Shown here: in pieces, positions 15,255 to 24,617 of the stretch | Position numbering within the stretch: position 1 is the first letter of the stretch | How the letters are laid out: each line of letters begins with the position of its first letter | Source of the DNA: CAZYME01 sp964648115 | GTDB taxonomy: Bacteria > Pseudomonadota > Gammaproteobacteria > Legionellales > Legionellaceae | DNA: 35,547 nucleotides | Assembly (NCBI GenBank): GCA_964648115.1 | Contig: CAZYME010000024.1 | Span: 1-35,547 of the forward strand | Reading direction: 5' to 3' | The notes under the pieces: generated by a model | What the model saw: the letters and a program-made list of their open reading frames with translations, nothing else | Told to the model about the DNA's origin: nothing | Databases searched by the model: none | Position numbers and translations under genes: made by a program

Positions 15255-18200
15255 CTATCCTTGCGTTTTCTTCTTAAAAATATTCACTTGTTGCACAACA
15301 GGCTTTCGCCATGGACCTGACACTTTATATGTATAACCCGTTACCGTTTGCATGCCTTGATTAATAATTTTACTTGCTACCCAGGTTGCTATACCAGCAA
15401 TAGGACCTCCAGCAATGGTTGCAACAACAGGTAAGCTTGCAGTGATGTGCGGCGACACATGAAGATCGACGTCATACAATTGCCTAACCACATCGAAATC
15501 ACCTTTAATGCTTGCATATGCAACGGGACCATCAATATAACTATCTGCGGTCCGCATTACGCCTTTTTTGAGAATAAAATTACCTTTAAATGTATCAAAA
15601 CTATAACCATTTTGAGATAAATCACTAAAATCTAATTTAAGCCGGCGTGGAATGGTTTGTAAACTTAAGATACTAAGCAATTTACCCATACCTAGTTTTT
15701 CTTCGACTTCCTTACTGAGATTACTAATACGGCCATCATTAAGCTCTATATACACGTGCCCATTTGCTTTTGCTAATGAAAAATCATTAATAGCGCCCGG
15801 CCAACCACCAATAAACTGCATATCCCCTTTATGCGCCCCTAAAACCGGAGTAATATGCCAACTCTCCAAGATATCCTCTAATTTCCCAATGTGCAGATTA
15901 GCTTGTAAATCGGTAGTATTTTTTCCGTCACGCTGCAACCAATCTCCTTTCATCGCCAATTGATAGGTGGGTGATTTGATATTGAAATAATCAAGATGCC
16001 ATTGAGCATTAGTGCTAGTGCTTTTAATGGCGGCATTACCTAAATCTACCTCACCCAATTTAAACGCATCAATGGTCAAATTTAAATTGGGTAAATCCAT
16101 AGGTTTGAGTGTGGATGCTGAATTATTATTTTCCTGTTTAGACAAGATAGATTTATTCAAATATAGGCGCGGAAAACGGCCTGATAGTGTATTGGAAGCC
16201 TGTTGATAACGCAGATCGCCCGCAATATCCCGTTGCTCTAAAAGGATGGACCACGCACCCTTGTCTAATCTGTTAGCTCTTATGCCCACTTTCTGATATT
16301 TCTGACCCCAAATTGCTATGCCACCAAACTTCATATCCACAAATTGGAGACTATCTAGTAATTTTGGAGAGGTAAGATCTTGGGGAAGTTTAACGAGAGC
16401 GTCCTGCCAAGCTTTATAATTAAACATTGGAACTGAACCTGCTACCTGTATGCCAGGCCGTTTATTCCACCTAACGGGTACATTTCCCACTTGAACGGTA
16501 CCGTTTTTTAAAGCAAAAGTGCCTTTAGTGCCTGTAAACCAAAAATCACTACTGAGCCTATTATCATAGTTAAAACGCATTCTGAGCGCTTTATCAGGAT
16601 TAAAATCAACATCAATCGTCAATGGCGCAGCTTCTTCAGAGACTTTCCCTAAAGGGGCAGGTAAATCAATACCCACACCTTTTAATGGGGTACTAATTTG
16701 CATGTGGTCCAAATCATTCGGATTATCAGTTAAGGTTAATTGCCCGGCAACACTTAAATGCCCCTCCATAAAAGAAAGCAGCGGTAAATCAAATTTTTCA
16801 CGTAATAAATCAATTGTCGTGTCACCCTCGATATTCACCAACGTGGAAGGTTGTGGCACACTTACCGATTGGAGATGAATGGCAACTGGATCCCCTAATA
16901 GCCTCGCGTTTAACTTACTATCGATAATGCCGTGTTCATTAAACTCTAACAATCCAGAGAGGTGGCTAACTACCACGTCATTCAAGACATGATGAAATGT
17001 CGCTTCATTATCATTAAAAGTAATGGCGCCCAACGCTAAAACCTCATCATTTTGAGGATAAAGTGGTATTTCTAGACGTAAATCCAATCCAAGCAGGCCA
17101 CTAAGATCCAGCTTTTCTAATTTTGAAAGATGCGTTTTAACCGGAGAGGTAAGAATATAATGCTTCAGTATACTAGCTGGTACATCGACTTTCCCATGGA
17201 GTAATAACGTTTCCTTATCCATCCCGAGATCATCTATTCGCAAATTGGCTTGAGAAGCCAATATCCCACTTAGATTGGCATGGAGAACATCAAAATCCAG
17301 CGTCCGCTTATTAAGAGTTATATTCGTATCAATATCACGAATTATGGGCCACTTTTTATGGAACAATAGGTCCATACCCGTAACACGACTTGCGATAGAA
17401 AACTCTCCAGGCTGTTTATCAAAAGGAAAGTCAGCCAATGCGCCATTAATAGTTAATTCTCCACTTACTTTATCAACGCGCTTTATAGCGTGCTTTAACC
17501 AGTGATCCAATTTAGGTTTCAGATATTGTGAAGGAATATAGGCAAGCCATTTTGCTGCATTGTCTGCTGAAAATTCGCCCGTTACCTGTAAATGACGCGA
17601 AGCTGGTTCAAATGGCTCATCCAGTGCACCTCTAGCGCTAAATATAAAATCAGGATGACTCAGTACCAAACGCTCCATACTAATCCGCAATCCATGGCTT
17701 AATTCTTTCCATTCAAATGCAGCGTTTGCTTGGGCAAAATTTACTGGCGGCAGGCCTTTGGGCGTTAGAGTGGTATCCTCTCCGTCAAGCTCCAAACGCC
17801 CTCCAGTTGGCTGCCAATTTAGAGCGCCAGAAATATTGTTGACAGCAGGGAAAGCCCCCTGCCCTTGCCAACTCAAATCAGAAAAACGGCTTAAAACATA
17901 ATTCACTTGCCCATGTTGAAACCCAATTTGAGTATCCTGTAGCCGACCACGCGGATGAACTGCCAATACCGGCTGCATTATTTCAGGCCACTCAATGTCT
18001 TTAGCCAATATGGGTTCTAGCAATAAGTCTTTTATAAATATCCGATAATTTTGTTGCGATTGCTGATAATTCACTTGCAATGAATTTACAGGCCATCGCA
18101 CCCCATCCGCGCGAAGTTTAATTTGATCACCACTCAGCCTCCAGCCACCAGGCGTATGGTTCCAAGCTAGGTTTGCCCCAAGAAACTGGATAAATTGACT

Positions 18201-19094
18201 CTTAGGATTTCCATCTTTATTCCAAGCAATGCGACGAAAATTAAACTTGGTCTGTACTCCAGAAACTTGGCCCTTTAATACATCAAGCCATACTTCAAAA
18301 TTTCCTTTGCCCCCTTCTAAGTGATAAGAAGATTTAGGGAAAAAACCCTGCCATTGCATAGGTAAAAAATTATGTAGAGAAAAATATGCATGCCCACTGC
18401 CCTTGTTTAAAGCATTCGGGTCTAGTTTCAAATCAGCAAAAACTAATAGAGAAGTAGGCGTTGTTTGGGCTAATTTCGCCATAGCTTTCAATCGATATCG
18501 GCCATTATTGTTTACCGCGGTTAAATTAAGCCCCGTCACTGGTAGCAAAGTACCATTATTCAAATGCACCAAGGCAGAAAGATTTTTAACAACTATTTTT
18601 TGCTGCCCCAAAAGCCAGCCTAATACCGGCAAGTAAGCGTCGGCATCTAATTTTGGTATCGGCTCATCATGGCGTAAGCCATCAATTTCCCAACTATCAT
18701 CAATCTGATGCAACGTTAGATGAACATCGTCAACATACAAAATACCGGGTTGGATATGCCAATTCCATAGTGAACTAAATAAATTGATCCCCACCATCAA
18801 CTTGTTCAATGTTAAAACTTGGTCTTTGCGATCCGAAACCGTTACCTGATTCAGCTTTAACACCGGTTCAAACCAATACCAACTTGTTTCCATACTGCTG
18901 ATTACGACAGGTTGGCCAAGAAGTGTTGATAAATGCTGCTCAACCTCTCCTTTGTATTGTTTGGCCCAAGGGGTGAGCGCGCGAAACAAGCTAAACACGA
19001 TTGCTATGGTTATCATAAAAATAGCGAAAGGAATCCAGCATTTTCTCATCAATGCTGAGCACCGGTGCATTATCTTTTGTCCTGCTGCTATCAT
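15255..19094 (-). CDS. yhdP: YhdP-family AsmA-like envelope protein
   Basis: A very large AsmA-superfamily protein. In E. coli, YhdP, TamB and YdbH together support phospholipid movement from the inner to the outer membrane. The 1279 residues match E. coli YhdP (about 1266). An N-terminal membrane anchor (IPFAIFMITIAIVFSLFRAL) is followed by VEQHLSTLLGQPVVISSMETSWYWFEPVLKL, the typical start of the DUF3971/YhdP domain. A long, repetitive beta-rich periplasmic body follows, and the conserved C-terminal part GGPIAGIATWVASKIINQGM...TGYTYKVSGPWRKPVV is clear. It sits between rarA (20 nt away) and a small membrane protein on the same strand. It fits the envelope theme of lolA and mpl nearby. Confidence 0.92.
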   Translation of the reverse strand: MIAAGQKIMHRCSALMRKCWIPFAIFMITIAIVFSLFRALTPWAKQYKGEVEQHLSTLLGQPVVISSMETSWYWFEPVLKLNQVTVSDRKDQVLTLNKLMVGINLFSSLWNWHIQPGILYVDDVHLTLHQIDDSWEIDGLRHDEPIPKLDADAYLPVLGWLLGQQKIVVKNLSALVHLNNGTLLPVTGLNLTAVNNNGRYRLKAMAKLAQTTPTSLLVFADLKLDPNALNKGSGHAYFSLHNFLPMQWQGFFPKSSYHLEGGKGNFEVWLDVLKGQVSGVQTKFNFRRIAWNKDGNPKSQFIQFLGANLAWNHTPGGWRLSGDQIKLRADGVRWPVNSLQVNYQQSQQNYRIFIKDLLLEPILAKDIEWPEIMQPVLAVHPRGRLQDTQIGFQHGQVNYVLSRFSDLSWQGQGAFPAVNNISGALNWQPTGGRLELDGEDTTLTPKGLPPVNFAQANAAFEWKELSHGLRISMERLVLSHPDFIFSARGALDEPFEPASRHLQVTGEFSADNAAKWLAYIPSQYLKPKLDHWLKHAIKRVDKVSGELTINGALADFPFDKQPGEFSIASRVTGMDLLFHKKWPIIRDIDTNITLNKRTLDFDVLHANLSGILASQANLRIDDLGMDKETLLLHGKVDVPASILKHYILTSPVKTHLSKLEKLDLSGLLGLDLRLEIPLYPQNDEVLALGAITFNDNEATFHHVLNDVVVSHLSGLLEFNEHGIIDSKLNARLLGDPVAIHLQSVSVPQPSTLVNIEGDTTIDLLREKFDLPLLSFMEGHLSVAGQLTLTDNPNDLDHMQISTPLKGVGIDLPAPLGKVSEEAAPLTIDVDFNPDKALRMRFNYDNRLSSDFWFTGTKGTFALKNGTVQVGNVPVRWNKRPGIQVAGSVPMFNYKAWQDALVKLPQDLTSPKLLDSLQFVDMKFGGIAIWGQKYQKVGIRANRLDKGAWSILLEQRDIAGDLRYQQASNTLSGRFPRLYLNKSILSKQENNNSASTLKPMDLPNLNLTIDAFKLGEVDLGNAAIKSTSTNAQWHLDYFNIKSPTYQLAMKGDWLQRDGKNTTDLQANLHIGKLEDILESWHITPVLGAHKGDMQFIGGWPGAINDFSLAKANGHVYIELNDGRISNLSKEVEEKLGMGKLLSILSLQTIPRRLKLDFSDLSQNGYSFDTFKGNFILKKGVMRTADSYIDGPVAYASIKGDFDVVRQLYDVDLHVSPHITASLPVVATIAGGPIAGIATWVASKIINQGMQTVTGYTYKVSGPWRKPVVQQVNIFKKKTQG

Positions 19095-19114
19095 ACCTAT
19101 ATGCCTATTTATAA

Positions 19115-20413
19115 TTACTCAGACCTCTTTCCCTGTGCATCAAGCTTGCGTAAAAAAGTCATTTTTTCAGCAATTTTACTTTCCAAACCTCTATCTACTG
19201 GCTGGTACCAATGTGGATCTGCCATACCCTCAGGAAAATAACTCTCTCCTGCTGCAAAACCATGGACTTCATTATGAGCATAGCGGTAATTCTTCCCATG
19301 TCCCAATTTTTTCATTAATGATGTAGGGGCATTGCGAAGATGTATAGGCACCTCTTGGGACCTTTCATTTTTCACAAACGCACTAGCTTGATTAAAAGCT
19401 AGATATCCAGCATTGCTTTTAGCAGCCACTGCTAAATAAATAATGGCTTGTCCTAAAGCAAGCTCTCCTTCAGGTGAACCTAAACGATCGTAAGTGGCAG
19501 CAGCATCGTTGGCTAATTGTACGGCGCGCGGATCAGCTAATCCGATATCTTCCCAAGCCATTCTAATAATACGTCGAGCAAGATAACTGGCATCCACGCC
19601 CCCATCAAGCATGCGGCATAGCCAATACAAGGCAGCATCTGGGTTAGAACCCCGTACAGATTTATGTAACGCTGAGATCTGATCATAGAAGTAATCACCA
19701 CCTTTATCAAAACGGCGCGAATTTAACGTAAGTGTGTGTTGAATCAGCTCATAGCTAATCGTAGTGATATCTTGGGTAACCGCTGCCACATTGATTTGCT
19801 CAAGTAAATTCAATAAGCGACGGGCATCACCATCTGCATAAGAAATTAAGCTTTCCTGCGCTTTTTCATCAAATTGTAAATGTGCTATGGCTTTATTTTG
19901 TGCACGTAATAGCAGTTGTTGAAGCTCGGTATCGGTTAATGATTTCAACACATAAACCTGAGCACGAGAAAGCAATGACCGATTAACTTCAAATGAGGGG
20001 TTTTCAGTAGTCGCTCCAATGAACGTCACCAAACCTGATTCGGTATAAGGGAGCAACGCATCTTGCTGGGATTTATTGAACCGATGGATCTCATCAACAA
20101 ATAAAAGAGTATGCCGTTTCATAGCTTTGTTTGCTTCAGCTTGCTCGACCGCAGCACGAATATCTTTGACTCCCGCAAATACGGCAGAAAGGGCAATCCA
20201 TTCACAATCAAAGGCCTTTGCCATCAACCTGGCTAATGTTGTCTTTCCAACACCTGGAGGACCCCACAAGATCATCGAGTGTGGTCTACCTGATTCAAAA
20301 GCCAACCTAAGTGGTTTCCCAGGCCCTAATAAATGGGACTGACCAATGACCTCATCGAGAATAGCAGGCCTCAATACTTCGGCCAGCGGTGGCGCGATGA
20401 GATTGTCATTCAT
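19115..20413 (-). CDS. rarA: replication-associated recombination protein RarA (MgsA)
   Basis: A clamp-loader-like AAA+ ATPase that acts at stalled replication forks and gaps, interacting with SSB. The 432 residues contain ADE/PLAEVLRP-type N-terminus (PPLAEVLRPAILDEVIGQSHLLG), Walker A WGPPGVGKTT (50-59), Walker B TLLFVDEIHRFNK (102-114), sensor 1 FIGATTENPSFE, and the C-terminal tetramerisation domain with KSVRGSNPDAALYWLCRML and AWEDIGLADPRA. All are RarA signatures. Its ATG overlaps the lolA stop by 4 nt (ATGA), indicating translational coupling. The ftsK-lolA-rarA order is conserved in many gammaproteobacteria. Confidence 0.96.
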   Translation of the reverse strand: MNDNLIAPPLAEVLRPAILDEVIGQSHLLGPGKPLRLAFESGRPHSMILWGPPGVGKTTLARLMAKAFDCEWIALSAVFAGVKDIRAAVEQAEANKAMKRHTLLFVDEIHRFNKSQQDALLPYTESGLVTFIGATTENPSFEVNRSLLSRAQVYVLKSLTDTELQQLLLRAQNKAIAHLQFDEKAQESLISYADGDARRLLNLLEQINVAAVTQDITTISYELIQHTLTLNSRRFDKGGDYFYDQISALHKSVRGSNPDAALYWLCRMLDGGVDASYLARRIIRMAWEDIGLADPRAVQLANDAAATYDRLGSPEGELALGQAIIYLAVAAKSNAGYLAFNQASAFVKNERSQEVPIHLRNAPTSLMKKLGHGKNYRYAHNEVHGFAAGESYFPEGMADPHWYQPVDRGLESKIAEKMTFLRKLDAQGKRSE

Positions 20414-21135
20414 TGATCCACCACATCTACACCTTTTGGTGTCTTAAATTTAAATAATGCCGTCGATAATGTGGGATTATGTTTGATATTGCTTAAATTG
20501 ACATCGGTATGTTGGCCTAATTGATCATACAGCTCCATACCTTTAAGCATTTCACCAACAAATATCAATTTTACGCGTTGAAAATTTGCCTTGCTCGATT
20601 TGGCATGTAAATCAAAATATTGTTTGTCACCTTCTTTATACGTGGTTACATCAAAATCACGCGCCACTGTATCGTCATAACCGCTTAGAAATAGCCCGGC
20701 CGTACCACCTACTCCTTGCTCCTGCTTTTTGACTGACACTTGCTCAAGATCGACATCATAAATCCATAAACGCTTTCCATCGGCAATAACAAGCTGTTCC
20801 ATTGGCTTTTTTGTTTCCCAGCGAAACCGCCCTGGGCGGAACAAGGCCATTGTTCCTGATGAGCGCGAAACCTCATGTTTTTTTGCCTTAACTACCTGAC
20901 TGAAAGATGCATTCATAGTTCGGATTGCATTTAACTTAGCCTGCAAAGTAGTGCTTACTTCATCACACCATGCATGTTGTGACATAAGTAATAACAAAGT
21001 AGGTGCTAAAATTTTTAACAATATCGTCTTTGCGAACGAAGTGAAGCAATCCAGAACGATTTTCAATTGGAATTCCGATCTGGATTGCTTCGCTAACGCT
21101 CGCAAAGACGGGTTTTTAGCTATTTTTTTCATCAT
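20410..21135 (-). CDS. lolA: outer-membrane lipoprotein carrier LolA with a repeat-derived insert in its leader
   Basis: A periplasmic chaperone that takes lipoproteins from LolCDE to LolB. The mature part is LolA-like: LQAKLNAIRTMNASFSQVVK, SGTMALFRPGRFRWETKKPMEQLVIADGKRLWIYDVDLEQV, and FDLHAKSSKANFQRVKLIFV. At 241 residues it is longer than the usual 200-205. The surplus is near the N-terminus: residues 8-36 (NPSLRALAKQSRSEFQ...SFAK) are encoded by a palindromic repeat (21025-21110). The hydrophobic ILLKILAPTLLLLMSQHAWC follows the insert, so the signal peptide now has a long polar extension, unless translation starts at an in-frame TTG right after the repeat (about 21019). The ATG overlaps the ftsK stop by one base, and the stop overlaps rarA by four. 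Confidence 0.9.
   Translation of the reverse strand: MMKKIAKNPSLRALAKQSRSEFQLKIVLDCFTSFAKTILLKILAPTLLLLMSQHAWCDEVSTTLQAKLNAIRTMNASFSQVVKAKKHEVSRSSGTMALFRPGRFRWETKKPMEQLVIADGKRLWIYDVDLEQVSVKKQEQGVGGTAGLFLSGYDDTVARDFDVTTYKEGDKQYFDLHAKSSKANFQRVKLIFVGEMLKGMELYDQLGQHTDVNLSNIKHNPTLSTALFKFKTPKGVDVVDQ
21025..21110. repeat. palindromic repeat inserted in the lolA leader
   Basis: Left arm 21025-21054 (CGTCTTTGCGAACGAAGTGA...ATCCAG) is inverted at 21080-21110 (CTGGATTGCTTCGCTAACGC...AAAGACG), with a 25-nt centre. Sequences like CGTC-TTGCGA-CGAAG-GAAGCAATCC are widespread palindromic repeats in several intracellular bacteria. This is the only clear copy in the window; CCGTCATTGC...GTGAAGACGG near 13257 could be a degenerate relative. 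Confidence 0.85.
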
Positions 21136-23474
21136 TACCCCTCCGTCACAGCTGACACCAACACATCTCGAAAACCACCGTCCAAAGGCCCTACAACCCC
21201 TGTACGCTCCATTTCTTCAACGATACGAGCTGCACGATTATAACCAATCTTCAAACGACGTTGCACAGAAGAAATACTTGCCTTCCGTGTTTGAATAACA
21301 AATTCAACAGCCTCATCATACAATGGATCCATCTCTTCCGTAGTTTGCCCTTCTTCACCGAAACCACCCTCCCCGTCACTAAGATGTTGAGTAATTTCGT
21401 CAATATATTCTGGTTTGCCGCGAGCCCGCCAATCATCTGCAACACGGTGCACTTCTTTATCATCAACAAAAGCACCATGCACACGCAAAGGGGCACCGGT
21501 CCCTGGTGCCAAAAATAGCATGTCACCATGGCCCAATAATTGTTCGGCACCTTGTTGATCAAGAATGGTACGTGAATCGATTTTTGATGAAACTTGAAAT
21601 GAAATACGTGTGGGTATATTAGATTTGATAAGACCCGTTAATACATCCACCGACGGGCGCTGCGTTGCTAAAATGAGATGAATACCGGCAGCCCGTGCTT
21701 TCTGTGCAATACGTGCAATCAGCTGTTCAACTTTTTTCCCAACCACCATCATCATATCGGCTAATTCATCAATCACTACCACAACATAAGGCAATGATTG
21801 TAGAGTAGGTGCTTCTATATCCATTGAATCCACCGGTTTCCACAGCGGATCAGTTATAGGCTCACCACGGCCGACAGCTTCGGTGACCATCGTATTAAAT
21901 CCAGCTAAATTACGAACGCCTAAAGCCGACATCAGCCTATAACGCCTTTCCATTTCAGCTACACACCAGCGCAAAGCACTCGCGGCTTCTTTCATATCAG
22001 TAACCACAGGTGTTAATAAATGTGGGATACCATCATATACGGAAAGCTCCAGCATTTTTGGATCGACCATAATTAAACGGACTTGTTCAGGGGTTGCCTG
22101 GAATAACAAGCTTAAAATCATGGCATTAATACCAACGGACTTCCCAGACCCTGTGGTTCCGGCCACCAGTAAATGGGGCATCTTTGCCAAATCAACCACC
22201 ATAGGATGTCCTGCAATATCCACCCCTAATGCTAACGTCAATGGCGAGTGGGCTTGCTGGTATACATCCGCGGATAACACCTCTGATAGAGACACCATTG
22301 CCCGGTTTTGATTAGGTAACTCAATTCCCACTACCGTCTTACCGGGGATTATTTCAACGACACGCACACTGGTTACGGATAGAGAGCGTGCCAAATCTTT
22401 TGCAAGAGCAGTCAATTTGCTTACTTTTATTCCCGCAGCCAACTGTAATTCAAACCGAGTAATTACCGGACCTGGATGTACTGCAACCACATCAGCTTGA
22501 ATCCCAAAATCCAACAAATATTGTTCAACATCTCGGGACAAGCTTTCTAATTCCTGATGAGTATATCCACCCATGGGTGCACCTGGTTTGCCTTTATCGA
22601 GTAATGACAATGAGGGTAACCCGTCTGTTTTTGGCGCAGTGAAAGTTGATGACTCTTTTACGGCTTTTACCGGCACAGGTTTTACTACCACGGTAACTGG
22701 GGGTAAAAGTGGTACTGATCGTTCTCTTTTAACTTTGACTTCACCTAGATTAATAGTAGCTCTCTTTACTACAGGTACCTTGGTATCACTTGCTGGAATG
22801 CGCGCCACTACTGCTGAAGCTATTCGCGCGCTGATACGTGTTACATGCACCGCTAGACGCGCAGTTACCCAAGTGTAGTAACCAATTAACTCTGTTGCAC
22901 GAACCCAGGAAAGGCCGGTGAGCCAGGTTACTCCGGCTAACAACAGGGCAAACAATAATAATGTTGCCCCTTGAACATTTAAGGCGCTATTTAATAGAAA
23001 AGAAGTTGCCTTACCCACTATCCCACCTGCAAAGGGCGTAATGGCTTGAGAGGTAGTAGGCATTGCTAAACTTAGCAAGCCGCAACCGCCTATTAACATA
23101 AAACCCATCCCAACAGTCCGCAGCATTAGCATCGGTTTATTCACAACCCGCAGAGCACGATGATCCTTCAAGATCATCCCTGCAACATAGGCAAAACAAA
23201 GCGGCAATAAATATGCGAGATAGCCGAATGCGAAGTAAAGTGCGTCAGCAATGTAAGCACCTACCTGCCCTCCTGCATTACTTATACTTTGAGTATGCCG
23301 GCTTACGTGTGAAAAGCCTGGGTCATTACTGTGGTATGTCACCAAGGATAGCAATACAAATAAAGCGGTGGTCAGCACTAAAATAAAGCTGCCTTCACTG
23401 ATACGTTTAACTACGAAATGTGGCAAGGCTGTTTTAGGGGTAGCCGCCTGAAAACCCGCTCGCTGTTTTACCAT
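21135..23474 (-). CDS. ftsK: DNA translocase FtsK
   Basis: A septum-anchored, double-stranded DNA pump that clears and unlinks chromosome termini at division and activates XerCD at dif. The 779-residue protein has an N-terminal membrane domain with four or so segments (about 28-185), and a short basic/proline linker (about 200-300) in place of E. coli's very long one. The motor follows: alpha domain GGYTHQELESLSRDVEQYLLDFGI, Walker A VAGTTGSGKS (437-446), Walker B YVVVVIDELADMMM, and ATQRPSVDVLTGLIKSNIPTRISFQVSS. The C-terminal gamma winged helix (KASISSVQRRLKIGYNRAARIVEEME) binds KOPS-like motifs. It leads the ftsK-lolA-rarA transcript and is divergent from trxB with a 74-nt gap. Confidence 0.96.
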   Translation of the reverse strand: MVKQRAGFQAATPKTALPHFVVKRISEGSFILVLTTALFVLLSLVTYHSNDPGFSHVSRHTQSISNAGGQVGAYIADALYFAFGYLAYLLPLCFAYVAGMILKDHRALRVVNKPMLMLRTVGMGFMLIGGCGLLSLAMPTTSQAITPFAGGIVGKATSFLLNSALNVQGATLLLFALLLAGVTWLTGLSWVRATELIGYYTWVTARLAVHVTRISARIASAVVARIPASDTKVPVVKRATINLGEVKVKRERSVPLLPPVTVVVKPVPVKAVKESSTFTAPKTDGLPSLSLLDKGKPGAPMGGYTHQELESLSRDVEQYLLDFGIQADVVAVHPGPVITRFELQLAAGIKVSKLTALAKDLARSLSVTSVRVVEIIPGKTVVGIELPNQNRAMVSLSEVLSADVYQQAHSPLTLALGVDIAGHPMVVDLAKMPHLLVAGTTGSGKSVGINAMILSLLFQATPEQVRLIMVDPKMLELSVYDGIPHLLTPVVTDMKEAASALRWCVAEMERRYRLMSALGVRNLAGFNTMVTEAVGRGEPITDPLWKPVDSMDIEAPTLQSLPYVVVVIDELADMMMVVGKKVEQLIARIAQKARAAGIHLILATQRPSVDVLTGLIKSNIPTRISFQVSSKIDSRTILDQQGAEQLLGHGDMLFLAPGTGAPLRVHGAFVDDKEVHRVADDWRARGKPEYIDEITQHLSDGEGGFGEEGQTTEEMDPLYDEAVEFVIQTRKASISSVQRRLKIGYNRAARIVEEMERTGVVGPLDGGFRDVLVSAVTEG

Positions 23475-23548
23475 AAGTATTTTAAAGCTTCGTTTTTTGT
23501 CATACTATTCGCCATCTTAACATAAGCCATAAAGGTAAGGCAGAGAAA

Positions 23549-24499
23549 ATGAGCACTAAAAATCACCATCGTTTGATTATCCTTGGCTCAGGGCCCGCCG
23601 GCTATACTGCTGCAGTTTATGCCGCGCGTGCTAACTTAAACCCCTTTCTCATCACCGGCATGCAACCTGGTGGGCAGTTAACCACGACCACAGATGTAGA
23701 TAACTGGCCAGGAGACGTAGAAGGATTGCAAGGTCCGGCTTTGATGGAACGCATGCAACAGCATGCTGAACGTTTTCAAACCAGCATTACTTTTGATCAT
23801 ATTACCCAGGTTGAGCTACAAAAAAAGCCTTTTGTTTTACACGGCGATAGTGAAATTTATACTTGTGACGCACTCATCGTCGCTACAGGCGCTTCCGCGC
23901 GCTACCTAGGATTAGAATCCGAAAAGGCTTATCAGGGTCGCGGCGTGTCAGCCTGCGCCACCTGTGACGGATTCTTTTATCGCAATAAAGCTGTATGCGT
24001 AATTGGCGGCGGGAACACAGCTGTAGAAGAAGCTCTGTATTTATCCAATATCGCCGCATCTGTTACACTAGTCCATCGCCGAGATAATTTGCGCTCCGAG
24101 AAAATTCTTCAAGATAAATTATTTGAAAAAGCCAAAACAGGCAATATCAAATTAGTCTGGAATTGTACGCTTGACGAAGTGCTTGGGGATAACATGAAAG
24201 TCACTGGTGCTCGTATACGCAATGTGTTGACTGATCAGTCCGAAACGCTAGCGGTTGACGGTGTTTTTATTGCTATTGGCCACACACCCAACACAGAGTT
24301 ATTCAAGAACCAGTTAGACATGAAAGATGGCTATCTAACGATTCAATCAGGTTTACAAGGTATGGCGACAGCAACTAATATTCCGGGCGTATTTGCTTGC
24401 GGAGATGTAGCGGATCATGTTTACCGACAAGCCGTAACCTCTGCAGGTTTTGGTTGCATGGCAGCTTTAGATGCTGAAAAATATTTGGATGCCCTATAA
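23549..24499 (+). CDS. trxB: thioredoxin reductase
   Basis: An FAD- and NADPH-dependent enzyme that reduces thioredoxin in the cytoplasm; thioredoxin in turn can serve the class Ia ribonucleotide reductase encoded later in this window. The 316 residues show the FAD motif LGSGPAGYTAAVYAARA (12-28), the redox pair C136/C139 in ACATCDGFF, the NADPH site IGGGNTAVEEALYL (152-165) and the C-terminal FAD motif GVFACGDVADHVYRQAVTSAGFG. The length is typical (E. coli 321). It is divergent from ftsK, a common arrangement, and followed by a hairpin terminator. Confidence 0.96.
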   Translation: MSTKNHHRLIILGSGPAGYTAAVYAARANLNPFLITGMQPGGQLTTTTDVDNWPGDVEGLQGPALMERMQQHAERFQTSITFDHITQVELQKKPFVLHGDSEIYTCDALIVATGASARYLGLESEKAYQGRGVSACATCDGFFYRNKAVCVIGGGNTAVEEALYLSNIAASVTLVHRRDNLRSEKILQDKLFEKAKTGNIKLVWNCTLDEVLGDNMKVTGARIRNVLTDQSETLAVDGVFIAIGHTPNTELFKNQLDMKDGYLTIQSGLQGMATATNIPGVFACGDVADHVYRQAVTSAGFGCMAALDAEKYLDAL

Positions 24500-24506
24500 A
24501 GCATGC

Positions 24507-24550
24507 GTTGATGGGCACGACTTGGCCCATCAACTCAGACTTGATTTTTT
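24507..24550 (+). terminator. terminator-like hairpin after trxB
   Basis: GTTGATGGGC (24507-24516) pairs perfectly with GCCCATCAAC (24525-24534), a 10-bp stem with an 8-nt loop. A run of six T (24545-24550) comes 10 nt later. It starts 7 nt after the trxB stop. The T-run is more distant than in ideal intrinsic terminators. Confidence 0.6.
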
Positions 24551-24617
24551 CATATATTATGTTTAATATTTACTCAATTTAATCATAGCAAAACCCATTA
24601 TAATTAAGAGAACTACA

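Noticed and set aside
15652..18636. Plus-strand frames opposite the yhdP-like gene
   Set aside because: They are antisense to a continuous 1279-residue protein with family landmarks throughout, and have no independent support.
20410..21135. lolA as a pseudogene broken by the repeat
   Set aside because: The frame is continuous, the mature LolA sequence is complete, and both gene overlaps are preserved. An in-frame insert is the simpler reading.
21251..21562. Alternative frames over the ftsK C-terminal region
   Set aside because: FtsK is intact in its own frame through the gamma domain; these are shadows.
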